A DNA stretch of 64,000 nt, from assembly GCA_016722045.1 (NCBI GenBank), contig JADKGY010000001.1, positions 868,001 through 932,000 on the forward strand. Direction: 5' to 3'. The notes beneath the pieces are model-generated. The model did no database searches. It saw only the letters and a list, made by a program, of their open reading frames with translations, and had not been told where the DNA came from. Shown here piece by piece: positions 17,834 to 26,883 of the stretch. The translations under genes and the position numbers were made by a program. Origin of the DNA: Candidatus Opimibacter skivensis (GTDB lineage: Bacteria; Bacteroidota; Bacteroidia; Chitinophagales; Saprospiraceae). Numbering within the stretch: the stretch's first letter is position 1; every line of letters begins with the position of its first letter.

Positions 17834-18772
17834 CTATTCTTCTAATAATCCCCGTCCTTCTTTCTTGATTTTTTGCTCTTCACTCAATGTCTTCATCAAC
17901 TTGTCCAGAATACCATTGACAAAATCCTTACTCTTCGGTGTGCTATATTCTTTTGAGACATCAACATATTCATCAAGCGTTACTTTGGTCGGGATTGTGG
18001 GGAAGAATAAAAATTCAACTAATGCCATTTTGATAATGATGACATCCAGGACAGCAAGACGTTCCATGTCCCAGTTTTTAAGTGTAGGCTCGATCAGCTT
18101 TTCAAGCTCTTCATTTTGTTCCATCGTCACGCCAATGAGCTTGCGACCGAAATCAATCACGGTATCATCATCAGGGCGATACTCATCAAAAAATCTTTCA
18201 TTTTTTTCCGGTAGCTGCTTAATGATCTTTTTAAAAGCGCCGATGACGAGTGATTTGTCTTCCTGCCAGAACGGATACTGATCATCTACGATTTCCTCAT
18301 AGATTTCATTCTTCCGAATGTCTCTGTAGATATTGAGCAGAAATTCTCTGTGGCCCGCTTCATCAACATCTGAAAAAATGTACTTTTTATATTCAGGTGT
18401 TTTTGCAAATGAATTATACATTTTCAACAACATGTCCGGATCCAGGCGGGCACGGAAAGCTCGGTCATCAAAATATTTCCTGAGGACTTTATTGGTGAAA
18501 AGACTTTGAATAAGATCATTTTCAAAAAGCTTTGCATTCCAGGTAAGATCATCCTGGTCGGGTCGCAACTTCCCATGACGGGTGTCCCTGTCCACGACAG
18601 CATAATGGGTGATTTCCATCATGAGGTATAGATTGAAGAGCAGACTCTCAAAAGCCAGATCCACAGCCTGATCATAACGGGTTAAGATCTCTTTGTGGGT
18701 TACTCCCGGGTCACGATCAAGCGAGTAGAGCAACTGCATCACTTTGACCCTTATACTTCTCCTGCTTACCAT
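17834..18772 (-). CDS. nusB: Transcription antitermination factor NusB (long Bacteroidota form)
   Basis: NusB binds boxA RNA together with ribosomal protein S10 and prevents premature termination in rRNA operons. The C-terminal portion is the recognisable NusB domain: NWDMERLAVLDVIIIKMALVE, PTKVTLDEYVDVSKEYST and KSKDFVNGILDKL. The N-terminus (MVSRRSIRVKVMQLLYSL) is also typical. At 312 residues it is about twice the length of the E. coli protein, because a long helical insertion separates the two parts; this long form is usual in Bacteroidota. A charged C-terminal tail follows the domain. Confidence 0.92.
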   Translation of the reverse strand: MVSRRSIRVKVMQLLYSLDRDPGVTHKEILTRYDQAVDLAFESLLFNLYLMMEITHYAVVDRDTRHGKLRPDQDDLTWNAKLFENDLIQSLFTNKVLRKYFDDRAFRARLDPDMLLKMYNSFAKTPEYKKYIFSDVDEAGHREFLLNIYRDIRKNEIYEEIVDDQYPFWQEDKSLVIGAFKKIIKQLPEKNERFFDEYRPDDDTVIDFGRKLIGVTMEQNEELEKLIEPTLKNWDMERLAVLDVIIIKMALVEFLFFPTIPTKVTLDEYVDVSKEYSTPKSKDFVNGILDKLMKTLSEEQKIKKEGRGLLEE

Positions 18773-18899
18773 ATGGGATTATACCTCAGATTGATTCAAC
18801 GAACATAAGACCACAAATAAAAGCTATTTGTACTATCCTTACAAGAACAAATAATAAAATATTTTATGTGTTAGCATTCTGTTTATTCCAAATTACCTC

Positions 18900-20369
18900 T
18901 CAATTTAACTTCAGCGTTGAAGGAAGATGTCGTATGTGCCACATTTCCAACACTTTACCTGCTTTCAGATGAACCACTCCCGGATTCGAACGTATGATCG
19001 TCTTCAGGAGAACTTCATCAGCTTCATACCAGTCATACTCGCTTTTAATGGCCTCTTTGAATGAATTTTCCATGTCACTCCCTGCTCCACCAGCGATGGC
19101 ATATACTTTAGCCCCCTGTTTCATCACATTCTCCATAAGTGGATTTACCTTCTCTTTATAATCTCTGAGATAATCAGGATCCCAGGTATAAGCCACTTTG
19201 GGCACGCTTTTAGAAACTATAGAAGCAACATTTTTTACCAGAATAAAACTATCCGGCTTAGTCCTCACTGTATCAACACGCCATAACGTATCCGGAAGCA
19301 TAAACTCCTCAGTTCGTTGATCACCTTCCAGTTTATATGCGATGATCAGAAATACATCGTTAGAATCAGTCAGGATATCATCAGCCACATCCACGCCATC
19401 TTGATCTGTGACACTAAAATCACTCACTTTAGTGGCTTCTATATCCGGCTTTGTTTTGACCTGTTCGAAAACTTTCCAATCTGTTTTTGGATATTTAGCA
19501 AGTTCACTCATGTATTGTGTATAAGGTACTTCAATCAACTCGCCTGTTTTCAAATTCTTCAATTTCATGGCGGTGATCTTTACTGCTGCTGCTGCGTTCT
19601 GTTCCTTTTCTCTTTTTTCAAACAGGTTTGTTCCAACTTTAAAAGGCCTGAAATCAACGACAGGCAGATTCCACACAGCGTTATTGAGACAGAACAGCAA
19701 AACGAAAAGAGTGGCTGTCGTTGTGATGATCCCCCTTATCCGGGGTGTGAATAGCTGATGCATGTCTTTATGCTTAAAGACAAAAAAGAACGATGGAATC
19801 AGTAGCCCGAGATCTTTGAAAAATGAAATCTTTGGTTCCAGTTTAATGAAATCGCCAAAACATCCACAGTCCGTAACACGCATATTTGTGACTACATAAG
19901 GACCCCATTTAGAAAACTCAAAGAATGACGCTTCGCTTGGTACATAACCTGTCAGATAGGTGAATCCTGTCAAAACCGTAAAGAATGCAACCAAAAGCAG
20001 AAATGCCCAACTAATCAACTTGGATCGCTGTCCCATGATGAGCATCACTCCTAAAATAATCTCATACAATATCATAGCTACGGAGAAAACCAAAGCGATC
20101 TTACTCAGAAACTGGAATACAGGACCCAGGAAGCTAAACCACGTATGGGCAAATGCATATTCAAACTCTGTAAAATATTCTTCCATTTTAAAGGCTGTCC
20201 CAATAGGATCAATGGCCTTCACCATACCGGAGACAATAAATAATACACCCGCAAAATTTTGGAGGAAGGTCATCAGCCAGGACTTATGCCCTTTCTTCCA
20301 CCATCCGATGAGAATAGTCAGCACTAAGGCTATGATCGCAATGTATAAAAGGAGTCGTAGTAACGTCAT
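18900..20369 (-). CDS. DoxX/MauE-like membrane protein with large extracytoplasmic C-terminal domain
   Basis: I start the gene at ATG 20369 (MTLLRLLLYIAI), which overlaps the stop of the upstream DUF1599 gene by four bases (ATGA); this gives about 489 residues. The first 250 residues hold several membrane segments and read like DoxX/MauE proteins, including VSGMVKAIDPIGTAFKMEEYF and the TDCGCFGDF cysteine motif, which may be redox-active. The C-terminal 240 residues (starting near FKVGTNLFEKREKEQ) are soluble with a thioredoxin-like flavour but no CxxC. This architecture and its coupling to DUF1599 are familiar in Bacteroidota. No precise function is established; involvement in envelope redox chemistry is only inference. 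Confidence 0.75.
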   Translation of the reverse strand: MTLLRLLLYIAIIALVLTILIGWWKKGHKSWLMTFLQNFAGVLFIVSGMVKAIDPIGTAFKMEEYFTEFEYAFAHTWFSFLGPVFQFLSKIALVFSVAMILYEIILGVMLIMGQRSKLISWAFLLLVAFFTVLTGFTYLTGYVPSEASFFEFSKWGPYVVTNMRVTDCGCFGDFIKLEPKISFFKDLGLLIPSFFFVFKHKDMHQLFTPRIRGIITTTATLFVLLFCLNNAVWNLPVVDFRPFKVGTNLFEKREKEQNAAAAVKITAMKLKNLKTGELIEVPYTQYMSELAKYPKTDWKVFEQVKTKPDIEATKVSDFSVTDQDGVDVADDILTDSNDVFLIIAYKLEGDQRTEEFMLPDTLWRVDTVRTKPDSFILVKNVASIVSKSVPKVAYTWDPDYLRDYKEKVNPLMENVMKQGAKVYAIAGGAGSDMENSFKEAIKSEYDWYEADEVLLKTIIRSNPGVVHLKAGKVLEMWHIRHLPSTLKLN

Positions 20370-20968
20370 AATGAAGTGAGTTCTTCCATTCTTATTAATC
20401 CAAATACGCAATAATTGATGATATCCATATAATTCGCATCCACACCTTCAGAGGCAAGGAGTAAACCGTTATTGTCCTCAATTTGTTTGATTCTCAGTAT
20501 TTTCATCAGGATCAGATCCGTATAGCTGCTTATCCGCATGTCTCTCCAAATTTCACCGTAATCATGATTCTTCCGCTCAAATAACGCGCGCGTTTCAGCT
20601 ACAAACTGATCATATAATTCACTTAATTCCTTTGTTGGTATTTCCTGTCTCTTGTCTTCTGAAAGGCAACTCTGAATCAATGCCAAAAGACAATAGTTGA
20701 TGATCCCTACATATTCATCTTCAATTTTATCATCTACCTTATGGCTGCCTTGCTCCTCAATATTCCTGATCCGCGAAGCTTTAATATAGATCTGATCCGT
20801 AAGGGAACTCAGTCGAAGCACCCGCCATGCCGTGCCATAGTCTTTGTTTTTGCTTAAAAACAATTTTTTGCATCTTTCGATGACAGCATCATATTGAGTC
20901 AGGCTTCGTTCCAAGTGGTGTATTTTTGACAAATATTCATGTCGGCTAAGAAATGAAAATATGATCAC
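20366..20968 (-). CDS. DUF1599-domain protein with internal duplication
   Basis: The 200-residue protein contains two copies of the same segment: KKLFLSKNKDYGTAWRVLRL at about 35-54 and RALFERKNHDYGEIWRDMRI at about 132-151, each followed by a Ser-Leu/Tyr-Thr-Asp helix and an ArgIle-x-x-Ile-Glu segment. This is the DUF1599 family, grouped by others with nucleotide-modification-associated domains. The conserved Lys-x-x-Asp-Tyr-Gly could bind phosphate or metal, but no activity is proven that I know of. The start may lie somewhat downstream of the first Met, because the conserved part begins at about residue 25. It is translationally coupled to the DoxX-like gene. Confidence 0.75.
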   Translation of the reverse strand: MIIFSFLSRHEYLSKIHHLERSLTQYDAVIERCKKLFLSKNKDYGTAWRVLRLSSLTDQIYIKASRIRNIEEQGSHKVDDKIEDEYVGIINYCLLALIQSCLSEDKRQEIPTKELSELYDQFVAETRALFERKNHDYGEIWRDMRISSYTDLILMKILRIKQIEDNNGLLLASEGVDANYMDIINYCVFGLIRMEELTSL

Positions 20969-21098
20969 ATCTGTACGCTACAAAGATGATCAAAAAAATA
21001 ATTTTAGCCTGTTAACAATACGCAAACCCAACACCTGATGGACTTTGGAGGATACCTGCATCGAATGAATTCTCAATCTATTAGGAAATTCAATACGA

Positions 21099-21761
21099 AT
21101 GATTGATCAGTTTCTGACCCTGAAACAACCTGCAGAGGGATATTATATGGATCGAGGCAGTAAGTTCCTCGCCTATGCATTTCCTGTAGAAAGCGAACCT
21201 GAGGTAATTGCAATATTGCAACGGATCAGAAAAGAACATCCTAAAGCCCGGCACTTCTGCACAGCTCTTCGATTATTTCCTGATGCTTCACTGGAACGAT
21301 CAAATGATGATGGTGAACCCTCAGGTTCGGCCGGAAAGCCTATTCTTGGACAACTGGTAAAACATCATATCACTAATGTCATAGTCGTGGTGGTTCGCTA
21401 TTTCGGAGGCACTAAGCTGGGTGTACCCGGATTGATCGAAGCTTATAAAACAAGTGCTGCAAATGCGATTGAATCAGGCGTTATCGTTCAACGACATGTT
21501 TTTTCGCAGGTTCGAATAAAGATGAGCTATGAAACATACCCTCATTTTCTCAATTATTGCAAACAGACCGGAATTCCTGTTTCAGAGGAGGCCTTCGGTG
21601 AAAAAGCATCACTCATCCTTAGTTTTTCAAAGACAGCAATTGAAGAAAATTTAATGAACACGCTACGCCAGTACAGCAAAATGGATTTTAAAACTCTTGA
21701 GGAGTATATTGAACATTTAGAAATCGATGTTGAATTCCTTCCGGGAGAAATCATTGTTTAA
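21099..21761 (+). CDS. YigZ/IMPACT family protein
   Basis: The 220-residue protein has the two domains of the YigZ family. The N-terminal IMPACT domain contains GSKFLAYAFPVESE, HPKARHFCTALR, the signature SNDDGEPSGSAGKPIL and VVVVRYFGGTKLGVPGLIEAY; the C-terminal domain is a ferredoxin-like DUF1949 fold. Members are related to eukaryotic IMPACT, a regulator of translation control, but the bacterial role is not firmly known. The length is close to that of E. coli YigZ. coaE follows 51 bases downstream on the same strand. Confidence 0.9.
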   Translation: MIDQFLTLKQPAEGYYMDRGSKFLAYAFPVESEPEVIAILQRIRKEHPKARHFCTALRLFPDASLERSNDDGEPSGSAGKPILGQLVKHHITNVIVVVVRYFGGTKLGVPGLIEAYKTSAANAIESGVIVQRHVFSQVRIKMSYETYPHFLNYCKQTGIPVSEEAFGEKASLILSFSKTAIEENLMNTLRQYSKMDFKTLEEYIEHLEIDVEFLPGEIIV

Positions 21762-21812
21762 AAGAGATTCGAAGATGATCTATCCATAATTTATGTGGAA
21801 ATTTGCCGGCTA

Positions 21813-22410
21813 ATGAAACTTATCGGACTTACAGGCGGAATAGGCTCGGGCAAATCAACTGTTGCTTCCATTTTTAATACGCTGGGCATACCTGTGTACA
21901 ATTCAGATCTCAGGGCAAAAATCCTGATGAATGAAAGTGAAGAACTCCGAAAAAAAATTATTGATCTTTTTGGTCAGGAAGCTTATTCCGTTAACATGGA
22001 ATTGAATGCTGCAAGGATAGCTTCCAGTGTTTTTAATGACCGGGAGCAGTTACTTAAGTTGAATGCAATCGTTCATCCTGCCGTCTTTCAGGACTTAGTG
22101 GAATGGTCATCACAAACTGAACAACTTTCTTCGCCTTATTTAATACAAGAAAGCGCAATCCTTTTTGAAGAAAATCTCACTGATCGTTTTGAGCGAATCA
22201 TTCTCATCGTTGCTGCAGAAGAAATCCGGATTTCAAGAGTGATGAGCCAGAGATAATGTTACGAAAGAAAAAATTCTGGAACGAATCAGCAATCAATGGC
22301 CGGATGAACAGAAAATCCCTTTGTCTGATTTTGTTGTTTTCAATGACGGGGTGAGATCATTGATTGAACAAGTACGTGACATCGATCAAATGATCAGGCA
22401 CAACAAATAG
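21813..22410 (+). CDS. coaE: Dephospho-CoA kinase, broken by one frameshift
   Basis: CoaE phosphorylates dephospho-CoA with ATP in the last step of coenzyme A synthesis. The start is ATG 21813 (MKLIGLTGGIGSGKST), with the P-loop in GGIGSGKST, then YNSDLRA, AIVHPAVFQDL and ILFEE. The frame hits a stop at 22254-22256. Removing one C at 22247-22248 restores VMSRDNVTKEKILERISNQ and an uninterrupted C-terminus (NQWPDEQKIPLSDFVVFNDG) to the stop at 22410, giving about 198 residues, the normal family length. Because the enzyme is essential and the lost part is otherwise perfectly preserved, a base-calling error is much more likely than a pseudogene. Confidence 0.88.
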
Positions 22411-22430
22411 AGCCTCAAAGAGATTCACCG

Positions 22431-22444
22431 CTGCCATTATGACA
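22431..22444 (-). promoter_or_regulatory. 14-bp motif identical to one upstream of groES
   Basis: On the minus strand the sequence TGTCATAATGGCAG is identical to the element at 28601-28614 and differs by one base from that at 24144-24157. It lies between the convergent coaE and rocD genes. Downstream on the same strand, seven bases further on, is TCTCTTTG, one mismatch from the TAnnTTTG box. If active it would drive antisense RNA over coaE. Confidence 0.3.
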
Positions 22445-22469
22445 AATTACCTTAAGGGCAGTTCTGATA

Positions 22470-23744
22470 CTATTTTTTGAAATTCGCCATCACATCTTCA
22501 ATGATATCACAACATTCATGCAGTTGATCTTCAGTCATCACCAGTGGTGGTGCAAAGCGAATGATATTACCATGTGTTGGTTTAGCCAATAATCCTTTAG
22601 AAGCCAAAGCAAGGCACATGTCCCAGGCCAAATGTCCATCTTCATCATCATCTACCACAACAGCATTCAATAGCCCTTTGCCTCTCACAAGCAACACGAT
22701 CGGATATTTGTCTACAATAGCCTGCATGCGTGTTCTGAATATTTTCCCCAGATGCATTGCATTGGCGTCAAGTCTTTCATCTTTCAATACTTCAAGAGAA
22801 GCATGTGCCACTGCACAAGCCAGCGGATTTCCTCCATATGTTGAACCATGTTCACCTGGCTTTATACACAACATAATCTCATCATCGGCAAGTACAGCGG
22901 ATACTGGAATCACACCTCCGGCAAGTGCTTTACCTAGGATGAGAATATCTGGTCTTACTTCAGGTTTATTTTCACAAAATCCTTTGCACGTACAATTTCC
23001 ACAGGTAGCTAATAATTTTCCTGTGCGACCTAAACCTGTTTGAACCTCATCAGCAATTAAAAGAATATTCTTTTCTCTGCAAATCTTTTGAATGAAAGGA
23101 AGATAATCATCAGTCGGAACAACCACGCCCGCTTCCCCTTGGATAGGCTCTATCAAAATAGCAGCAACATTTGGATCATCCAAAGCTTCGGCTACAGCTT
23201 CTTTGTCATTATAATCGATGATGATATACCCCGGCATATAAGGCCCAAAATCTCCCGTACTGGATGGATCAGTAGATGCAGAAATTACACCCAACGTTCG
23301 GCCATGAAAATTGCCGGAAACAAAAACAATCTTAGCTTCTTGAGGAGATAATCCCTTTTTGGTGTAGGCCCATTTGCGGCAGAGTTTAATGGCCGTTTCA
23401 ACTGCTTCAACACCCGAATTGGCCATCAGTACCTTTTCGTAATTAAAGTATTCAGTGATATACTTTTCGAAAGGACCTAACTGATCATTATAAAATGCAC
23501 GTGAAGTAAGAGTCAACTGATCAGCCTGTGTTTTCAGTGCTTCAATAATCCTTGGATGACAATGACCTTGATTGACAGCACTGTATGCTGAAAGAAAATC
23601 ATAGTATCGTTTACCATCAACATCCCAAAGGAAAACACCTTCTCCTTTGCTAAGAACTACAGGCAACGGATGATAATTATGCGCCCCATAATCGTTTTCA
23701 AGATCCATGAAAACCTTAGCCTGATTCATTGTTGTAGTTGTCAT
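22470..23744 (-). CDS. rocD: Ornithine--oxo-acid aminotransferase
   Basis: The 424-residue enzyme is a class III PLP aminotransferase that converts ornithine and 2-oxoglutarate to glutamate semialdehyde and glutamate in arginine breakdown. NYHPLPVVLSKGEGVFLWD at the N-terminus is the ornithine aminotransferase signature, followed by ANSGVEAVETAIKL, IEPIQGEAGV, LLIADEVQTGLGRTGK and LILGKALAGG, which holds the Schiff-base Lys. The unusual part is a cysteine-rich insertion TCGNCTCKGFCENKP between the GRTGK loop and the catalytic Lys, with four cysteines spaced like a metal site. The gene is convergent with coaE. Confidence 0.93.
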   Translation of the reverse strand: MTTTTMNQAKVFMDLENDYGAHNYHPLPVVLSKGEGVFLWDVDGKRYYDFLSAYSAVNQGHCHPRIIEALKTQADQLTLTSRAFYNDQLGPFEKYITEYFNYEKVLMANSGVEAVETAIKLCRKWAYTKKGLSPQEAKIVFVSGNFHGRTLGVISASTDPSSTGDFGPYMPGYIIIDYNDKEAVAEALDDPNVAAILIEPIQGEAGVVVPTDDYLPFIQKICREKNILLIADEVQTGLGRTGKLLATCGNCTCKGFCENKPEVRPDILILGKALAGGVIPVSAVLADDEIMLCIKPGEHGSTYGGNPLACAVAHASLEVLKDERLDANAMHLGKIFRTRMQAIVDKYPIVLLVRGKGLLNAVVVDDDEDGHLAWDMCLALASKGLLAKPTHGNIIRFAPPLVMTEDQLHECCDIIEDVMANFKK

Positions 23745-23860
23745 CTGTTATTACATTAATGTCTCAAAATTAAGACTTTTCATCCATAAAGAATTGATAG
23801 AGAATAACATATTATCTCCCGCAAAGACGCAAAGGAAATTTTGAATCTCCTTACATCTAT

Positions 23861-24129
23861 CTTTCTCCTTTTCTGCCTCTTCCGCCTTTTCTGCCTTTTA
23901 TCCCTTTTCTCCCCTTTCTGCTTTTTCTCCCTTTTCTGCCTCTTCCGCCTTTTCTCCCTTTTCTGCCTCTTCTGCCTTTTCTGCCATTTATCCCTTTTCT
24001 GCCGTTTCTGCTTTTTCTCCCTTTTCTGCCTCTTCCGCCTTTTCCGCCTTTTCTTCTTTATCTTTCTTCCCTTCTTCCATTCTTCCCTTCTTCCATTCTT
24101 CCCTTCTTCCATTCTTCCCTCCCCCCCTT
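23861..24129. repeat. Polypyrimidine / polypurine low-complexity tract
   Basis: About 270 bp of the plus strand are almost only C and T. The left part is an imperfect repeat of CCTTTTCTG and CCTCTTCCG units. The right part contains a 16-bp unit TTCCCTTCTTCCATTC at 24067, 24083 and 24099 plus a partial fourth copy, then a C-run. Open frames through it (Lys/Arg-rich on one strand, Leu/Phe-rich on the other) are by-products of composition. No other gene is seen between 23745 and 24188. Confidence 0.85.
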
Positions 24130-24143
24130 CATCCTTTTACAAG

Positions 24144-24173
24144 TGTCAAAATGGCAGACTTTCCATATCTTTG
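24144..24173 (+). promoter_or_regulatory. miaB promoter with TGTCAnAATGGCAG motif and TATCTTTG -7 box
   Basis: TATCTTTG at 24166-24173 matches the Bacteroidota -7 consensus exactly, 15 bases before the miaB start codon. TGTCAAAATGGCAG at 24144-24157 takes the place of the -33 region and is nearly the same as the groES-upstream element. The start point would lie only a few bases before the ATG, so the leader is very short. Confidence 0.55.
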
Positions 24174-24188
24174 CATCCTTTTTAAAAC

Positions 24189-25619
24189 ATGAATCCTACA
24201 GAAAATATAGATAAATTAATGGATGAATCCCGTCAGGGTGAGGCTTTTTATATTTCTGATAATGAACCTGTTACTGATACTTATGTAAAGCGATTCTATA
24301 TTGAGAGTTATGGTTGTGCGATGAATTTCAGCGACAGTGAAATTGTGGCATCCATTCTTTCCGATTGCTCTTATGTTCCGACTAAGGATATTGAGCACGC
24401 GCATCTGATTCTTCTCAACACCTGTTCGATCAGGGAAAAAGCAGAGGATACGATCAGACAGCGACTTAAAGTCATCAATAAGCTGAAATATCGCAAGCCC
24501 GACACCATGGTGGGTATCCTTGGTTGTATGGCGGAACGATTAAAGCAAAGCCTTCTTGAAGAAGAAAAACTGGTTGACCTCGTTGTGGGTCCGGATGCCT
24601 ACAGAGACCTACCAGGCCTGATCAACCGTGTTGAAGACGGCTCAAAAGGTATCAACGTCCTTCTCTCCCGCGAAGAAACATATGCTGATATCAGCCCCAT
24701 AAGACTAGAGAGCAATGGTGTGACCGCTTTCATTTCCATCATGCGGGGTTGTGATAACATGTGTTCGTTCTGTGTCGTCCCTTTCACACGCGGACGCGAA
24801 CGATCACGTGATCCATTTACCATCATTGCTGAAGCAACTCATCTTTTTGAAAAAGGATTTCGTGAAGTCACTTTATTAGGTCAGAATGTAGATTCATATA
24901 AATGGCAACATCCTGATACAAATGAACTTTTCTCTTTTGCAAATCTTCTTGAACTCGTCGCACAGGTTCATCCGGATTTACGTGTTCGATTCAGTACATC
25001 GCACCCAAAAGATATAACTGATGCTGTATTGCATGTGATTGCCAAATATGAAAACATCTGCGATTACATACATCTGCCTGTTCAATCAGGTAATAGTAGA
25101 ATACTCTCGATGATGAATCGTACCTATGATCGCGATTGGTACATGAATCGGATCATGGCGATCAGAACTATTTTACCCGAGGCCACAGTTTCTTCAGACA
25201 TCATTACCGGTTTTTGTTCAGAGACAGATGAAGAGCACCTCGACACATTATCTCTGATGTCATGGGCTGATTTTAGCATGAGTTATATGTTCATGTATTC
25301 CGAAAGGCCTGGTACGCTTGCTGCCAGAAAATATAAAGATGATATTCCTGATGAGGTCAAGAAATCTCGTCTAAGTGAAATCGTAGCGCTTCAAAACGAT
25401 ATTGCAAGAGCTCATAATGCAAGGGACATCGGCAAGACATTTAAGGTGCTGATCGAAGGAGACTCCCGGAAATCTAATGATGAATTTAAAGGACGCACCT
25501 CTCAGAATAAAATGGTGGTCTTTCCAAAAGAACCCGGATTTAAACCTGGCGACTATGTTCATGTTTATATAGAATCAAGTAACAGTGCGACATTGAAAGG
25601 TCATATTGTAAAGCCATAA
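24189..25619 (+). CDS. miaB: tRNA-2-methylthio-N6-dimethylallyladenosine synthase
   Basis: MiaB is a radical-SAM methylthiotransferase that adds a methylthio group to i6A37 of tRNAs reading UNN codons. The N-terminal domain carries the auxiliary-cluster cysteines in YGCAMNFSDSE, NTCSIREKAE and LGCMAER. The radical-SAM loop is RGCDNMCSFCVVPFTRG (CxxxCxxC). HLPVQSGNSRIL and the C-terminal TRAM domain (about 410-476) are intact. The 476-residue length is normal. The sigma-54 activator gene begins 13 bases after the stop, so the two are probably cotranscribed. Confidence 0.95.
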   Translation: MNPTENIDKLMDESRQGEAFYISDNEPVTDTYVKRFYIESYGCAMNFSDSEIVASILSDCSYVPTKDIEHAHLILLNTCSIREKAEDTIRQRLKVINKLKYRKPDTMVGILGCMAERLKQSLLEEEKLVDLVVGPDAYRDLPGLINRVEDGSKGINVLLSREETYADISPIRLESNGVTAFISIMRGCDNMCSFCVVPFTRGRERSRDPFTIIAEATHLFEKGFREVTLLGQNVDSYKWQHPDTNELFSFANLLELVAQVHPDLRVRFSTSHPKDITDAVLHVIAKYENICDYIHLPVQSGNSRILSMMNRTYDRDWYMNRIMAIRTILPEATVSSDIITGFCSETDEEHLDTLSLMSWADFSMSYMFMYSERPGTLAARKYKDDIPDEVKKSRLSEIVALQNDIARAHNARDIGKTFKVLIEGDSRKSNDEFKGRTSQNKMVVFPKEPGFKPGDYVHVYIESSNSATLKGHIVKP

Positions 25620-25632
25620 TTACATTTTCCTG

Positions 25633-26883
25633 ATGAGTGATGCTGCTTCCATAAAACAACGATTTGGCCTTGTCGGCAGGTCACTGCTTTTTGACAGGGC
25701 ATTGAATACAGCAGCTCGTGTTGCAGGCACTGAACTTACAGTACTCATCACCGGTGAGAGCGGAGTTGGTAAAGAAGTTTTTAGCCATATTATTCATGCA
25801 CTGAGTCCTCGTAAACACAACAAATTTATTGCTGTCAACTGCGGAGCTATACCACAGGGCACAATCAACTCCGAATTATTCGGTCATGAGAAAGGAGCAT
25901 TTACAGGAGCTACCGCTGACCGCAAAGGTTATTTTGAATCTGTTGATGGAGGCACTATATTTCTGGATGAAGTCGGTGAGATGCCGATGGACACACAGAC
26001 TTATCTGTTGCGTGTACTTGAATCAGGAGAATTTATGAAAGTCGGTTCTTCTCATGTTCAGAAGACTGACGTCCGTGTAATCGCTGCGAGCAATGTTGAT
26101 CTCAAAGAACGTATCCGTCAAGGCCGCTTTCGGGATGATCTTTATTACAGACTCAATACCGTCCCCATTCACATCCCCAGTCTTAAAGAAAGACCGGAAG
26201 ACATTAATATTTTGATCAGAAGATTTGCAGTTGATTTTGCAGAAACATATCACACAGAATCTATCCGTTTTGATGATCAGGCAAAAAATATTCTCATAAA
26301 ATATTCCTGGCCGGGCAATATCAGGGAGCTTAAAAACCTTATTGAACAACTAAGTGTGTTGTCTGAAGACAAACAAATTGATGCTGAAACATTGTTGCAA
26401 ATCGCTCCTCATCTCGCAAAAACAAATCTTCCTGCATTGACCCGGGGATCCGGAGATGGCTTTCAGGAAAGGGAGATTTTATACAAACTATTGTTTGACA
26501 TGAAGGGCGATCTGCATGACCTTAAACAACTTGTCTTTGAACTGATCCGTGGTAATAATCTACGTGTTCCGGAATCCATGAATTTCAGGCCCATACAACC
26601 ATCTTCATCCTCTACAGAATTGGTATCACCTGAGCCATGGTCAACAACATCGAAGGATATTTATCCGATAAACACAAATCAGGAAAGAACCCCTCTCATC
26701 ATCGACGATAAAAAATACACGAATGGTGAGCTTGTAGATGAAAGTCTTGCCCTCGAAGACATGGAGAAGGACATGATTAAAAAATCGCTCAAACGGCATG
26801 GTGGAAGACGAAAAGAAGCCGCTCTTGAATTAGGTATTTCAGAGCGAACATTGTATCGGAAAATCAAGCAATATGATATCTGA
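25633..26883 (+). CDS. Sigma-54-dependent transcriptional activator without receiver domain
   Basis: The 416-residue protein goes straight into an AAA+ sigma-54-interaction domain: Walker A GESGVGKE (41-48), the sigma-54 contact loop GAFTGA (88-93), Walker B GGTIFLDEVGEM (106-117) and an arginine-finger region FRDDLYYRLN. A linker of about 130 residues with low similarity to other activators follows, and the C-terminus (about 372-416) is a Fis-type helix-turn-helix, RRKEAALELGISERTLYRKI. Without a receiver, GAF or other sensor domain the activity is probably set by expression or partner proteins. Its targets are unknown. lptE starts within its last 11 bases. Confidence 0.9.
   Translation: MSDAASIKQRFGLVGRSLLFDRALNTAARVAGTELTVLITGESGVGKEVFSHIIHALSPRKHNKFIAVNCGAIPQGTINSELFGHEKGAFTGATADRKGYFESVDGGTIFLDEVGEMPMDTQTYLLRVLESGEFMKVGSSHVQKTDVRVIAASNVDLKERIRQGRFRDDLYYRLNTVPIHIPSLKERPEDINILIRRFAVDFAETYHTESIRFDDQAKNILIKYSWPGNIRELKNLIEQLSVLSEDKQIDAETLLQIAPHLAKTNLPALTRGSGDGFQEREILYKLLFDMKGDLHDLKQLVFELIRGNNLRVPESMNFRPIQPSSSSTELVSPEPWSTTSKDIYPINTNQERTPLIIDDKKYTNGELVDESLALEDMEKDMIKKSLKRHGGRRKEAALELGISERTLYRKIKQYDI

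Noticed and set aside
23780..24185. Lys/Arg-rich or Leu/Phe-rich small proteins in both strands
   Set aside because: Both arise from the polypyrimidine tract; there is no domain, start context or conservation signal.
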